NCBI GenBank assembly: GCA_963836005.1
Contig: CAWIHS010000002.1
Span: 248,001-312,000 of the forward strand
DNA length: 64,000 bases
Direction of reading: 5' to 3'
Source: CAWIHS01 sp963836005
Lineage (GTDB): Bacteria; Pseudomonadota; Gammaproteobacteria; GRL18
Shown here: positions 1 to 8,245 of the stretch, in pieces
Position numbering within the stretch: the first letter of the stretch is position 1
Layout of the letters: each line of letters starts with the position of its first letter
Notes under the pieces: generated by a model
Told to the model about the DNA's origin: nothing
Databases searched by the model: none
The model's input: the letters and a program-made list of their open reading frames with translations, nothing else
Position numbers and translations under genes: made by a program

Positions 1-436
1 CAAGCAATTGAATCATGGGAGTCAGCAAATTTTGATTAAAGGGAGGATCCAGAAAAATGACATCAAAAGGATGAGCCTGTGTGTAACTTAAATAGTCTCG
101 CGCATCCGTATTTAGCAGACGGGCATTTGCAGCACTGAGCAGCCTTAAATTGTCCTGAATACATCGTATCGCGGCCGGGTTGGTATCAAGCATAACGACT
201 TCATCCGCAAAGCGTGATAATGCTTCCAGCCCCAGCGCTCCACTGCCTGTAAAAGGGTCAAAACAACGCGCACCGGCGATATCATACTGCAGCCAGTTGA
301 ACAGGGTTTCGCGCACCCGGTCCAGAGTAGGCCGCAATCCCTCCTCATCAGCAAAACGCAGTTTTCGGCCGCGCCACTGACCGCCAATAATTCTTAACCG
401 GTTTGCGGCTGATACAGGTTTAGTTTTTCTTTTCAA
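1..436 (-). CDS. rsmD: 16S rRNA (guanine966-N2)-methyltransferase RsmD (3' end outside window)
   Basis: SAM-dependent methyltransferase that modifies G966 of 16S rRNA on the assembled 30S subunit. The minus-strand frame shows the family N-terminus (IIGGQWRGRKL, then RPTLDRVRETLFNWL), the SAM-binding motif DPFTGSGALGLEALSR and the catalytic DPPF motif near the window edge, so the C-terminus lies beyond base 1. An in-frame TGA sits just upstream, inside the preceding M16 gene. The first possible start after it is a TTG at 434-436, overlapping the M16 stop region by 17 bp. No ATG or GTG alternative precedes the conserved block, so the TTG start is forced unless a rarer codon is used. The pairing with an upstream M16 peptidase operon, and the neighbouring ftsYEX, is the usual gammaproteobacterial arrangement. 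Confidence 0.88.
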   Translation of the reverse strand, partial: MKRKTKPVSAANRLRIIGGQWRGRKLRFADEEGLRPTLDRVRETLFNWLQYDIAGARCFDPFTGSGALGLEALSRFADEVVMLDTNPAAIRCIQDNLRLLSAANARLLNTDARDYLSYTQAHPFDVIFLDPPFNQNLLTPMIQLL

Positions 437-1868
437 CCGTCAGTTCTTCAACAGCCTGCTGTTCATCTCTAGCGACCATGTCAGTTCCTATCTGCAATGC
501 ATCGATTTCAGGACCCACCACAATGGTGACCATTTTGTCCGGGTATACCCGTCGTTTATAAGCATCAGTGATCTGTTCTATCGTGACAGCCTCTATGTGT
601 TTATTGTATTCGCTCATATAATCCAGGGGTAAGTCATAAAAACCAATCACCGCCAGGTTTTCGACAATACTTTTATTACTGGCCATACGCAGTGGAAAAC
701 TCCCGGTAATATTGAGTTTGGCCTGCTCCAGTTCTGCTTCAGTCGGTCCCTGCAGAATAAACTGTTGCAGATTGTCATTAACCAGTGCAATAGCTTCTCC
801 AGTAGAAGATTTTTTGGTAGTAAAGCTAAACTGGTATGGTCCTTTGGCCCGCATGGGTACCAGGTGACTGCCGATACTATAGGTCAGGCCTCGTTTAACT
901 CTGACCTCTTTCATCAATCGGGCGCTGAAACCACTGCCGCCGAGTATATGATTACCCACATACAGTGGATAAAAATCATCATCTCCCCGTTTGAGCAAGG
1001 GGCTCCCCATCAGCACCGTAGTTTGGGTAGCAGGATGTTCTTCTTTATAGACTATAGCTTTGGACATCATAGCAACTTCAGGCAGGGCTGGCACTTTTTC
1101 ACCTGCAGGAAAAGCGCGTGAAATTTTTTCCGCATAGGCCTGTGCCTGGGTTAAATTCAAATCACCAACCATGGCCAGGACAGCGTTTTTAGCCACGTAA
1201 AATTGCTCATAATAAGCTTGTAGATCATCCCGAGTAATTTCCTTGACGCTTGCCCGAGTTCCATCAGGGGGGGAGCCGTAAGGGTGTTCGCCATAGAGGA
1301 ACTGGTAAAAATACAGCGAAGCCTTTTTGGCCGGTGTCTGATCCCGATAATCCAGGGCAGCCAGCATTCTATCACTTTCACGCATGACCGCTTCCTCGGG
1401 AAAGGTCGCTGTACTCAGAATATGGGTTAATAGCTCCAATGCGGCATCACGCTGCTGGGCATAACTCAAAGTGCGTAAATTAACAACGGCCATGTCACGG
1501 TAACTGCCCGTGCCATATTCGACGCCAATACTGGTAAATTTTTCCGCAATCTGATTCGCGCTTAAATTTTCTGCACCTTCAAAGATCAATCCATTCGTCA
1601 GTTTTGCGGTACCTGCCAGTGCTCGTTCAGTACTCACATCACGGGCACCGCCAGCATCAAAAATCAGTCTAAAGTCGATAATAGGTAGCGTTTCAGCTTG
1701 CTGAAATAAAACCTTCATACCGTTTTGCGTGCTCCATTGACTGATTTTCCCCACAGTCTGAATATCAGGCGCTTTAGCGACGGCAAAACACTGGCTCAGA
1801 GACATAGCCAGGAACATGCTAATGCTAATAAAAGCCGCCAGGCATTTATTTGAATTTGACAATGGCAT
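420..1868 (-). CDS. M16 zinc-peptidase-family protein, inactive subunit
   Basis: Second member of a tandem M16 (pitrilysin/processing-peptidase-like) pair, about 482 residues. A signal peptide is visible (hydrophobic stretch about residues 10-28, ending near CFAVAKA), so it is exported to the periplasm or anchored. At the place where active M16 enzymes have HXXEH this protein reads AGTAKLTN after FDAGGARD, so the zinc ligands are missing. The rest of the fold is kept (RVKRGLTYSIGS near residue 330). In this family such inactive subunits pair with an active partner, here the gene immediately upstream (gap of one base). I prefer the ATG at 1868 to an ATG 27 bases upstream: AAGGGG sits 9 bases before it, and the longer start would put ten extra residues before the signal peptide. 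Confidence 0.85.
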   Translation of the reverse strand: MPLSNSNKCLAAFISISMFLAMSLSQCFAVAKAPDIQTVGKISQWSTQNGMKVLFQQAETLPIIDFRLIFDAGGARDVSTERALAGTAKLTNGLIFEGAENLSANQIAEKFTSIGVEYGTGSYRDMAVVNLRTLSYAQQRDAALELLTHILSTATFPEEAVMRESDRMLAALDYRDQTPAKKASLYFYQFLYGEHPYGSPPDGTRASVKEITRDDLQAYYEQFYVAKNAVLAMVGDLNLTQAQAYAEKISRAFPAGEKVPALPEVAMMSKAIVYKEEHPATQTTVLMGSPLLKRGDDDFYPLYVGNHILGGSGFSARLMKEVRVKRGLTYSIGSHLVPMRAKGPYQFSFTTKKSSTGEAIALVNDNLQQFILQGPTEAELEQAKLNITGSFPLRMASNKSIVENLAVIGFYDLPLDYMSEYNKHIEAVTIEQITDAYKRRVYPDKMVTIVVGPEIDALQIGTDMVARDEQQAVEELTVEKKN

Positions 1869-1869
1869 A

Positions 1870-3342
1870 TTAATGGACCCCTTGTATTGAATCACTGACT
1901 GGCTTGGCGGCTTCAGTTTTGTCGGTCGTCACAGGTATTAAATAGGCGACTGTCAGACTTTCAGGAACAAAATACTTTTTTGCCACCTGCTGCAGCTGTT
2001 CGGCAGTGACAGCCTGAATTTTATCAACATACTTTTTTTCTGCCTGCCAACCCACACCTGTGGTTTCAGCAGCACCAATTTTCATTGCCTCATAAAACAT
2101 GGAGTCCTTTTCATAGATCGCAGAAGAAATAACCTGAGCTTTCACCCGTTGCAGTTCTTCTGCACTAACCGGTTCAGTTTTGATTTTTTCTAACTCGTCC
2201 AGCATTGCCTGCTCCAGTTGTTCTGTAGCGACATCCTGAGATGGTCTGCCGTCCAGTAAAAACAGACTCTGCATACGCGCATCCAGCGAATATCCTGCTC
2301 CGGCTTCAAGCGCAATTTTACTGCCCCGAACCAGATGTTTACTTAACCTGGCACTGTCACTTCCATCCAGAATGCCACTCAACACGGCCAGAGCATAGGG
2401 TTCCCATTGCTTTTCAGCAGTATTGATCACTGGTACCTTATAACCCATCATCAAATAAGGCAGTTTTGCCTCCAGTTCCATAGTGATCCGCTTAGTGCCT
2501 TTTTGTTGACGTTCTATACGGGGCTTGTCAGAAGCGAGAATTTTTTCATCAAAAGGTTCCAACTTGCCAAAGTATTTTTCAGCCAGAGCAAAGACCTCTT
2601 CAGGCTCTACATCACCCACCACCACTATAGTGGCATTATTGGGCGCATAATAACGTTCATACCATTGCCTGAGATCCTCTACCTGCAAATTTTCCAGATC
2701 ATTCATCCAGCCTATGGTCGGGTGATGATAACCGCTGTTATCAAATGCAGTGGCATAAAACTGCTCATAGGTCAGAGATTCCGGTTTGTCTTCGGTACGC
2801 CAGCGGCGCTCTTCCATAACCACCATTAACTCTTTTTTGAAATCCTCTTCGGGCAGTGTCAGGCCACGCATACGATCGGCTTCAAGTTCAAAACTGACCT
2901 GCAGACGGCTTTTTTCCAGTTTCTGATAATAAGCAGTGTAATCTTTTGAGGTAAAGGCATTGTCTTCACCGCCATTGCGGGCAATAATTTTATTAAATTC
3001 ACCGCCAGGAAAATTTTTTGATCCCTTGAACATCATATGTTCCAGTACATGTGAGACACCAGTTGTGCCGCCACTCTCATAGCTGGAGCCAACTTTGTAC
3101 CACACCTGTGAAATAACCACTGGTGCTCTGTGATCAGGCTTTACGATTATTTTAAGACCATTAGCCAGTGTTTTTTCTGCCACCTCAGCCTTATTTTGTG
3201 CATTATGAACCGCTAAGTTCAGGGTGGGTAAATTAGTTATTGCTGCTGCATCTTGTGCAGATACAACACCTATGTTACCTGTCAATAGCAGCACAACGGG
3301 AACAGATTTATAAAAATTTTTTCTTAACAGTTGTATCAACAT
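1870..3342 (-). CDS. M16 zinc peptidase, catalytic subunit
   Basis: Zinc metalloprotease of the insulinase/pitrilysin family, 490 residues. A hydrophobic N-terminal segment (about residues 10-30, ending near VVSAQDA) indicates export. The catalytic motif HVLEH (SHVLEHMMFKGS, about residue 100) is intact and is followed by the downstream glutamate region (SFELEADRM). The C-terminal M16 domain is also present. It is the first gene of a minus-strand operon: M16 active, M16 inactive, rsmD. It is divergent from ftsY, with the shared promoter space in 3343-3444. Such pairs are common beside ftsYEX in gammaproteobacteria, but the physiological substrate is unknown. PqqF/PqqL-like is the nearest description; nothing here ties it to PQQ. 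Confidence 0.87.
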   Translation of the reverse strand: MLIQLLRKNFYKSVPVVLLLTGNIGVVSAQDAAAITNLPTLNLAVHNAQNKAEVAEKTLANGLKIIVKPDHRAPVVISQVWYKVGSSYESGGTTGVSHVLEHMMFKGSKNFPGGEFNKIIARNGGEDNAFTSKDYTAYYQKLEKSRLQVSFELEADRMRGLTLPEEDFKKELMVVMEERRWRTEDKPESLTYEQFYATAFDNSGYHHPTIGWMNDLENLQVEDLRQWYERYYAPNNATIVVVGDVEPEEVFALAEKYFGKLEPFDEKILASDKPRIERQQKGTKRITMELEAKLPYLMMGYKVPVINTAEKQWEPYALAVLSGILDGSDSARLSKHLVRGSKIALEAGAGYSLDARMQSLFLLDGRPSQDVATEQLEQAMLDELEKIKTEPVSAEELQRVKAQVISSAIYEKDSMFYEAMKIGAAETTGVGWQAEKKYVDKIQAVTAEQLQQVAKKYFVPESLTVAYLIPVTTDKTEAAKPVSDSIQGVH

Positions 3343-3444
3343 AAAGGGCCTTATCTGTGTAATGCTTATTTTTTAGTAGGTTTCGAGAACAAAATTTAGG
3401 ATAATACAAAATTAACAGACTAACTTTAACACGACATAAACGCC
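3343..3444. promoter_or_regulatory. Divergent intergenic region between M16 operon and ftsY
   Basis: About 100 bp of AT-rich sequence separates two divergent starts and must hold both promoters. I see no confident -35/-10 pair or operator and name none. Confidence 0.4.
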
Positions 3445-4649
3445 ATGTTTAGTTTTATAAAACGTAATAAAGAGACAGACAAAAAAGACAACAGTTCAGC
3501 AAAAAATACTCAATCCACCGAAAATGATACCAGAAAAGGTGATTTAACGCTGGACGAAACTGCAGAGGCTGAAGGCTCCTTACCTGCTGAAGGCTCCTTG
3601 CCCGCTGAAGGCTCCTTCCCGCTGAAGGCTCCCTACCCGCTGAAGGCTCCCTACCCGCTGAAGGCTCTTCACCTGCCGAGTTGAAGCAAGTGCAACAACA
3701 AACGGTTCAACCATCTAAACCCGGTCTTTTTGGTCGTCTGAAACAGGGCCTGAAGAAAACCCGAAGTTCGATAACCGATGGTATCAGCAACGTCGTGCTG
3801 GGTAAAAAAGAAATTGATGACAATCTGCTGGAAGATATTGAAACCCAGCTGCTGATGTCTGATATGGGTGTCGAGGCAACTCTGGAGATCATCCAGAACC
3901 TGACGGATAAGGTGTCCCGCAAACAGCTTAATGATGCCGACTCACTGTTTGCGGCCCTGAAAGAAAATATGTATGCCTTGCTCGAGCCGGTAAGTATTCC
4001 TCTATCTATTGACAGGAGCAAACATCCTTATGTCATTTTAATGGTCGGTATTAACGGTGCCGGTAAAACCACTACGATTGGTAAACTGGCGAAAAAATTT
4101 CAACATGAAGGTTATTCGGTCATGCTGGCCGCAGGAGACACTTTCAGGGCTGCAGCTGTCGAACAATTACAGGTCTGGGGGGAGCGTAATGATATCCCTG
4201 TTATTGCCCAGCACACCGGTGCTGATTCAGCTTCAGTCATTTTTGATGCCATTGAAGCCGGTAAGGCTCGTAAAATTGATGTGGTTATCGCAGATACGGC
4301 TGGCCGTCTTCATACCCAGGCAAACTTGATGGATGAACTTGAAAAAGTTAAAAGGGTTGCTGCGAAAACCGATAGCACTGCGCCCCACGAAATCATGCTT
4401 GTAGTAGATGCCGGAACCGGGCAGAACGCCCTCAACCAGGCTGAACAATTTAATCTGACGGTCGGCCTGACAGGAATTACCGTGACCAAACTGGACGGCA
4501 CCGCAAAAGGTGGCATTATCTTTGCCATCGGCAAAAAATTGGGTATTCCGATACGCTTTATCGGCGTAGGAGAAAGCATCGATGATTTACGGCCATTTAA
4601 TGCCGCAGAATTTGTTGATGCTCTTTTAAGCAGAGATTCTTCGGCCTGA
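3445..4649 (+). CDS. ftsY: SRP receptor GTPase FtsY, interrupted by a -1 frameshift in a tandem repeat
   Basis: FtsY docks signal-recognition-particle/ribosome complexes at the inner membrane. The N-terminal acidic A domain begins at 3445 (MFSFIKRNKE). The NG GTPase domain is complete in a different frame from 3681 to 4649: helical N domain, P-loop GINGAGKTTTIGKLA, DTAGR, TKLDGTAKGG. The frames meet in six copies of an 18-bp repeat (3571-3677). Unit 3 (3607-3623) is 17 bp, and restoring one base gives a single 401-codon gene reading EGSLPA repeats into the NG domain. As sequenced, the first frame stops at TGA 3682-3684 while the second can open at TTG 3681, a four-base TTGA overlap that would allow reinitiation. 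ftsY is essential in studied bacteria and the NG part alone is largely functional in E. coli, so this may be a sequence error, a slippage variant or a tolerated split. Followed by ftsE with one base between. Confidence 0.9.
3571..3677 (+). repeat. 18-bp coding tandem repeat (6 units, one of 17 bp) in ftsY
   Basis: Units of the form GAAGGCTCCYTRCCYGCT start at 3571, 3589, 3607, 3624, 3642 and 3660. The third is one base short, which shifts the frame from EGSLPA to PLKAPY. The repeat lies in the poorly conserved acidic A domain. Confidence 0.95.
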
Positions 4650-4650
4650 T

Positions 4651-5334
4651 ATGATTGTATTTGATCAGGTCAGTAAACTTTATTCCGGCGGCAATGAAGC
4701 TCTAAGTCAAGTCAGCTTCCGTTTGCATCGAGGAGAAATGGCTTTTTTGACCGGACATTCCGGGGCCGGAAAAAGTACCGTGCTGAAATTAATCGCCTTG
4801 ATCGAACGCGCTTCCCGCGGCAATGTGATCATTGACAGCAAGAACCTTAACAGGGTAGGACGTCATGCTATACCTTATCTGCGTCGTAATATGGGTATTA
4901 TTTTTCAGGATAATCAGCTGCTCTATGACCGCACAGTCTTTGATAATGTCGCACTGCCGCTGATCATCAGCGGGTTCTCTTCCCGGGAGATAAGAAAGCG
5001 GGTCCATGCGGCACTGGACAAGGTGGGTTTGCTGAAGGTTGAAAAAAAATATCCTATAACTCTCTCCGGGGGTGAACAGCAGCGGGTGGGCATCGCCCGT
5101 TCTGTTGTAAACAAACCTGCCCTGTTGCTGGCTGATGAACCCACCGGAAATCTTGATGCAGAACTCTCCGGTGAAATCATGGATCTGTTTTTACAATTCA
5201 ACCAGGTGGGAGTGACGGTATTAATTGCAACCCATGACATACCCCTGATCCAGCGATACAATAAACGCATTATCAATCTCAGTCATGGTCGGCTTGCTGC
5301 AGAAACACCCTTGCTAAACGGCGCACCCTTATGA
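4651..5334 (+). CDS. ftsE: Cell division ATP-binding protein FtsE
   Basis: ABC-type ATPase of the FtsEX complex at the divisome, which couples ATP hydrolysis to activation of periplasmic amidase activators such as EnvC (encoded at 37730). 227 residues, normal for FtsE. It shows Walker A GHSGAGKST, Q-loop FQDNQLL, signature LSGGEQQRVGIAR, Walker B LLLADEPTGNLD and the H-loop ATHD. The start ATG is one base after the ftsY stop and the stop overlaps ftsX (ATGA), so the three genes are translationally coupled. Confidence 0.96.
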   Translation: MIVFDQVSKLYSGGNEALSQVSFRLHRGEMAFLTGHSGAGKSTVLKLIALIERASRGNVIIDSKNLNRVGRHAIPYLRRNMGIIFQDNQLLYDRTVFDNVALPLIISGFSSREIRKRVHAALDKVGLLKVEKKYPITLSGGEQQRVGIARSVVNKPALLLADEPTGNLDAELSGEIMDLFLQFNQVGVTVLIATHDIPLIQRYNKRIINLSHGRLAAETPLLNGAPL

Positions 5335-6314
5335 CACATCCGGCTCAGGATAAAACGGTTCAGTTCAGGCAGTCAAAGCCGACCTTCATAGCGCAGATCA
5401 AGAATTTTTTTGTCCGGCATCTGCAGATGCTGATTTATTCTCTTGGTCAGTTGAGCCGCAATCCATTGTCCACACTGATGACTGCGGCGGCTTTGGGAAT
5501 AGCACTGGCTTTACCCGCCGGACTCTATGTTTTGCTGGACCATGTTAAACAGCTCGGTAATGATATCGACAGTATCAACCAGATTTCCCTGTTTATGAAA
5601 AAAAACACCCTTCAGGAGCAGGCACTGGAGCTGCAAAGCCAATTGTCAACTTATCCCGAAATATCTGCTGTGAAATATATTTCCAGTGCGCAGGCATTGT
5701 CTGAGTTCAAGCACTATTCGGGATTCGGAGATGCACTTCAGGCCCTGGAAGAAAATCCCCTGCCGCAACTGCTGATTGTCTATCCTGACCCTGACCAGAC
5801 CAGGCCTGAGCAAATTAAACAGTTATTAACAAAACTGCAACGGCTGCAACAGGTCGATATTGCCCAGATGGACATCCAATGGCTGCAGCGCCTGTATGCC
5901 ATCATCCGCATTGCTCAAATTGGCGTGCTGATCATTGGCAGTTTACTGGCTCTGGCGGCGTTATTGATTATCGGCAACACCATCAGACTGGCAATTGAAA
6001 ATCGACGTAATGAAATAGTGGTTATGAAACTCATTGGCGGAACCAACAGCTTTATTCGCCGGCCCTTTCTCTACACCGGTCTCTGGTATGGTTTCCTGGG
6101 TAGCCTGATAGCGGTGCTGCTGGTAAATATTTGTTTAATTATTATGAATGATCCTCTGGCGCATTTATCTACACTGTATGCACATGATCTGTTTTCATTA
6201 GGATTGATGGGGGTTAATCACAGTATGTCATTGATACTAAGCGGCTGCTTTTTAGGATTGACAGGCGCCTGGATAGCAGTCGGCAAGCACCTCAGGGACA
6301 TTGAACCCACTTAG
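5331..6314 (+). CDS. ftsX: Cell division permease-like protein FtsX
   Basis: Membrane partner of FtsE, 327 residues. It has a cytoplasmic N-terminal tail and a first membrane helix near LMTAAALGIALALPAGLYVLL. A periplasmic domain of about 100 residues follows; in E. coli this domain contacts EnvC. Three more helices follow (IGVLIIGSLLALAALLIIG, YGFLGSLIAVLLVNICLII and SLILSGCFLGLTGAWIA). The conserved cytoplasmic motif NRRNEIVVMKLIGGTNSFIRRPFLY is present. It overlaps ftsE by four bases. The next annotated gene on this strand is more than 800 bp away, and a repeat element begins 9 bp after the stop, so the operon probably ends here. Confidence 0.95.
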   Translation: MTHPAQDKTVQFRQSKPTFIAQIKNFFVRHLQMLIYSLGQLSRNPLSTLMTAAALGIALALPAGLYVLLDHVKQLGNDIDSINQISLFMKKNTLQEQALELQSQLSTYPEISAVKYISSAQALSEFKHYSGFGDALQALEENPLPQLLIVYPDPDQTRPEQIKQLLTKLQRLQQVDIAQMDIQWLQRLYAIIRIAQIGVLIIGSLLALAALLIIGNTIRLAIENRRNEIVVMKLIGGTNSFIRRPFLYTGLWYGFLGSLIAVLLVNICLIIMNDPLAHLSTLYAHDLFSLGLMGVNHSMSLILSGCFLGLTGAWIAVGKHLRDIEPT

Positions 6315-6323
6315 AGACTTATG

Positions 6324-6522
6324 CTAACTCTACTTAGCGTATCTATAATGTCGTGCCCGCTGAAGTAAGGTATTTATTGAGCTCACATGGACTGCTTCGG
6401 CTCCTGCATTGCGCCATCCATGGTGTTCATCTGGGAAATGCAGGTTATGCATGCAGCAATTATCTGTCTTATATCCCTGACAACTGGCACTCAGTGCAGT
6501 ATTTCAGATACACTGAGCAGTT
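6324..6522. repeat. Family A MITE-like element, degenerate short copy
   Basis: Ends resemble GTAACTAYTCAGCGTATCT: CTAACTCTACTTAGCGTATCT on the left and its diverged inverse ending at 6522 on the right. The octamer GACTTATG occurs directly on both sides (6316-6323 and 6523-6530), as a target duplication would. It contains the palindrome GCGCC-ATCCAT-GGTGT (6411-6426, paired with wobbles) and the companion hairpin GCAGGT...ATCTGT (6437-6465 region). A translatable reading through it is only a by-product. Confidence 0.8.
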
Positions 6523-6525
6523 GAC

Positions 6526-6708
6526 TTATGTGTTTTTTTTTCTACTGGCAGCAGCCAGTTCCTGTTCCTTTTTTGCTTTGTTTTTTGAATACAGATAGAC
6601 AATAAGGTTTTTTGATAAAAACATAAAGGCAAAAAAACACAGCCCGATAATCACCCCAAGCCATGGTTTTTCTTTCAAGATGGTAATGAACCAAAGTGTA
6701 TTGCCCAT
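6526..6708 (-). CDS. Small single-helix membrane protein, unknown function
   Basis: 60 residues, not assigned to any family I recognise. One strong transmembrane helix (about residues 18-38, WLGVIIGLCFFAFMFLS) is followed by a basic tail with KNKAKKEQE and a final RKK cluster, giving an N-out/C-in prediction by the positive-inside rule. I chose the ATG at 6708 over one 9 bases upstream because AGGGAG then sits at normal distance. It lies alone on the minus strand between ftsX and an ankyrin gene. Its 3' end abuts the repeat element, so the last few residues may derive from it. Confidence 0.55.
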   Translation of the reverse strand: MGNTLWFITILKEKPWLGVIIGLCFFAFMFLSKNLIVYLYSKNKAKKEQELAAASRKKNT

Positions 6709-7129
6709 ATTATTCATTACTCCCTGAGATGAAGACTCATTTTATTATCTGCTAAAACTGCATTATATTACGACACTTCTATAGATTTAAGTGACTTTTC
6801 TCACCTACAGGCCAAATATATTAGTTAAACCTGCTGTGCACGTCCAATGCACTGAATATCCACTATTTTAGTTTTCTGCAAAAAACTTTTTTCTCTACAT
6901 CTTGGTAATTTACCTCACAGAAAAGAAAAAACTTTTCATTTATGATGACTTTCGTTCTAAGCTTGTTGTCCGCCCCATAATCGTGGGCACTTACTCGGCA
7001 CAAGGAAGTGCTGTTGTGTAAAAAATGCCAGCCATTGAATATATGAGAAGATCACCTATCTCGCTTTTTTTTAATCCATAAATAGCCAGGCTGTCTAATT
7101 ATGGATCAACACCCTTAAGTTGAGCCGCC
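6709..7129. other. Intergenic stretch with a family C repeat fragment
   Basis: No convincing gene. It contains the start of a family C repeat (about 6821-6860, with CCAATGCACTGAATATC) and otherwise AT-rich sequence that probably holds the promoter of the ankyrin gene. Confidence 0.5.
6821..6862 (+). repeat. Family C repeat, partial copy
   Basis: Matches the left end of the longer copies at 7965 and 55818: AGTTAAACCTGCTGTGCACG followed by TCCAATGCACTGAATATC. Similarity fades after about 40 bp. Confidence 0.6.
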
Positions 7130-7699
7130 ATGACATTCCAACCACCGATATTAGTTCTTTTTTTGATTTTGAACCTGGTTGCTATTTCAGCCTGTAAGGA
7201 TGGAAGCAATATCTCGCTAACGAAAGATCAAGCTCCCGAACTGATATCACTGGCAGAAAAAGGACATACCACCCGGGTCGCAGCATTATTATCCACAGGC
7301 CGAAATCCGAACATCCATGACAGCTGCAAATGGACTCCGCTAATGAAGGCTTCTCTTTATGGCCACCAGGAAATCGTTAAATTACTGCTCCTCAGCGGAG
7401 CCGAAGTAGATCAGGCTGATAAGGGTAATTATACGTCATTACTGCTGGCCGCCTCACGCAATCATGCTGCAATTATTGAGCTGTTATTAGCGCATGGGGC
7501 CGATATCAATCATCAGGAAGATACCATGGGCTGGAGTGCACTGATCTGGGCCACTAAATTGAAACATACTCAGGCAGTTACAACTCTGCTCAAACACGAT
7601 GCAGATATGACACTCATCGATCATCACGGAAACACTGCACTGATGTGGGCTAAACAGGCTGATTCTGCCGATATTATCGGCCTTATTAAAGCTAAATAA
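7130..7699 (+). CDS. Ankyrin-repeat lipoprotein
   Basis: 189 residues. The N-terminus is a lipoprotein signal: hydrophobic ILVLFLILNLVA followed by the lipobox ISAC, with Cys22 as the lipidated residue. It is then presumably anchored to a membrane facing the periplasm. Four ankyrin repeats follow, beginning at about residues 63 (WTPLMKASLYGH), 97 (YTSLLLAASRNH), 131 (WSALIWATKLKH) and 164 (NTALMWAKQAD). Ankyrin repeats mediate protein-protein binding; the partner cannot be read from the sequence. It is a single-gene unit between ftsX and rpoH. Periplasmic ankyrin proteins are sometimes linked to peroxidase or catalase genes, but none is adjacent. Confidence 0.8.
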   Translation: MTFQPPILVLFLILNLVAISACKDGSNISLTKDQAPELISLAEKGHTTRVAALLSTGRNPNIHDSCKWTPLMKASLYGHQEIVKLLLLSGAEVDQADKGNYTSLLLAASRNHAAIIELLLAHGADINHQEDTMGWSALIWATKLKHTQAVTTLLKHDADMTLIDHHGNTALMWAKQADSADIIGLIKAK

Positions 7700-8169
7700 T
7701 GATGCCAATGACTTAAACCCGAATTTTTCGTATATACTGGCAGTTCATCAAGTCATTGAGGAATGCAGGAGCCGAAGCTGTCCCTGTAGGTCAACAAGCG
7801 CATGTTTATTCTTCACACAGTTTTGCTTGAATAAACGCCTATAAAGCTGTATTAATCAGTTAAATCCGGAATAATCACAACCCATATACCCTAATATTTT
7901 ACTCAAGTATTATTTTCTGTTATCATCCTCATCTGGTTTAGTTGTGTTTAAACCTAAAAAAATCAGTTAAACCTACTGCGAGCGTCTAATACACTGAATC
8001 TTCAAGACTTTCCAGAACATTTTGAACTCACCCGTAGGGTGGCTACGAATAAGTCCAAAATAACCTGTAAATTATTGAATCTTCAGCACCTTAATCGCTC
8101 TCGCTACGATTGAACTGATTATTTTAGGTTAAACGATATTATCAGGTACTTGTGGAACTTTTTAACCGA
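7700..8169. other. Intergenic stretch upstream of rpoH with two repeat remnants
   Basis: No gene seen. 7759-7805 is an internal fragment of family A (GCAGGAGCCGAAGCTGTCCC). 7965-8135 is a long family C copy. The rpoH promoter should lie near 8140-8200. Confidence 0.55.
7965..8135 (+). repeat. Family C repeat, long copy
   Basis: About 165 bp alignable with 55818-55985. Both start with a TAAACC...TAATRCACTGAATCTT block. Each then has a short inverted repeat (CCGTAGGGTGGCTACG here, CGTAGTGCGACTACG there), TGTAAATT, a run ending in TCGC, and AACTGATTATT-like sequence. There are no coding features or terminal repeats that I can define. Confidence 0.6.
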
Positions 8170-8196
8170 TTAGCACTCTATCCTAAAGAGTGCTAA
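8170..8196. promoter_or_regulatory. CIRCE operator (HrcA binding site) upstream of rpoH
   Basis: TTAGCACTC (8170-8178), nine-base spacer, GAGTGCTAA (8188-8196): an exact match to the CIRCE consensus TTAGCACTC-N9-GAGTGCTAA. It lies 49 bp before the rpoH ATG. CIRCE is the operator of the heat-shock repressor HrcA, usually found before groESL or dnaK. Its position implies HrcA control of the heat-shock sigma factor. hrcA itself is not in the window. Confidence 0.93.
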
Positions 8197-8245
8197 AATT
8201 GCGCTGTTAAATTAAGCATCAGGTTATCTGTTGAGAGGAACTTAT

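Noticed and set aside
3571..3677. Possible CRISPR or regulatory iteron array
   Set aside because: The 18-bp units are contiguous, coding, and lie inside ftsY.
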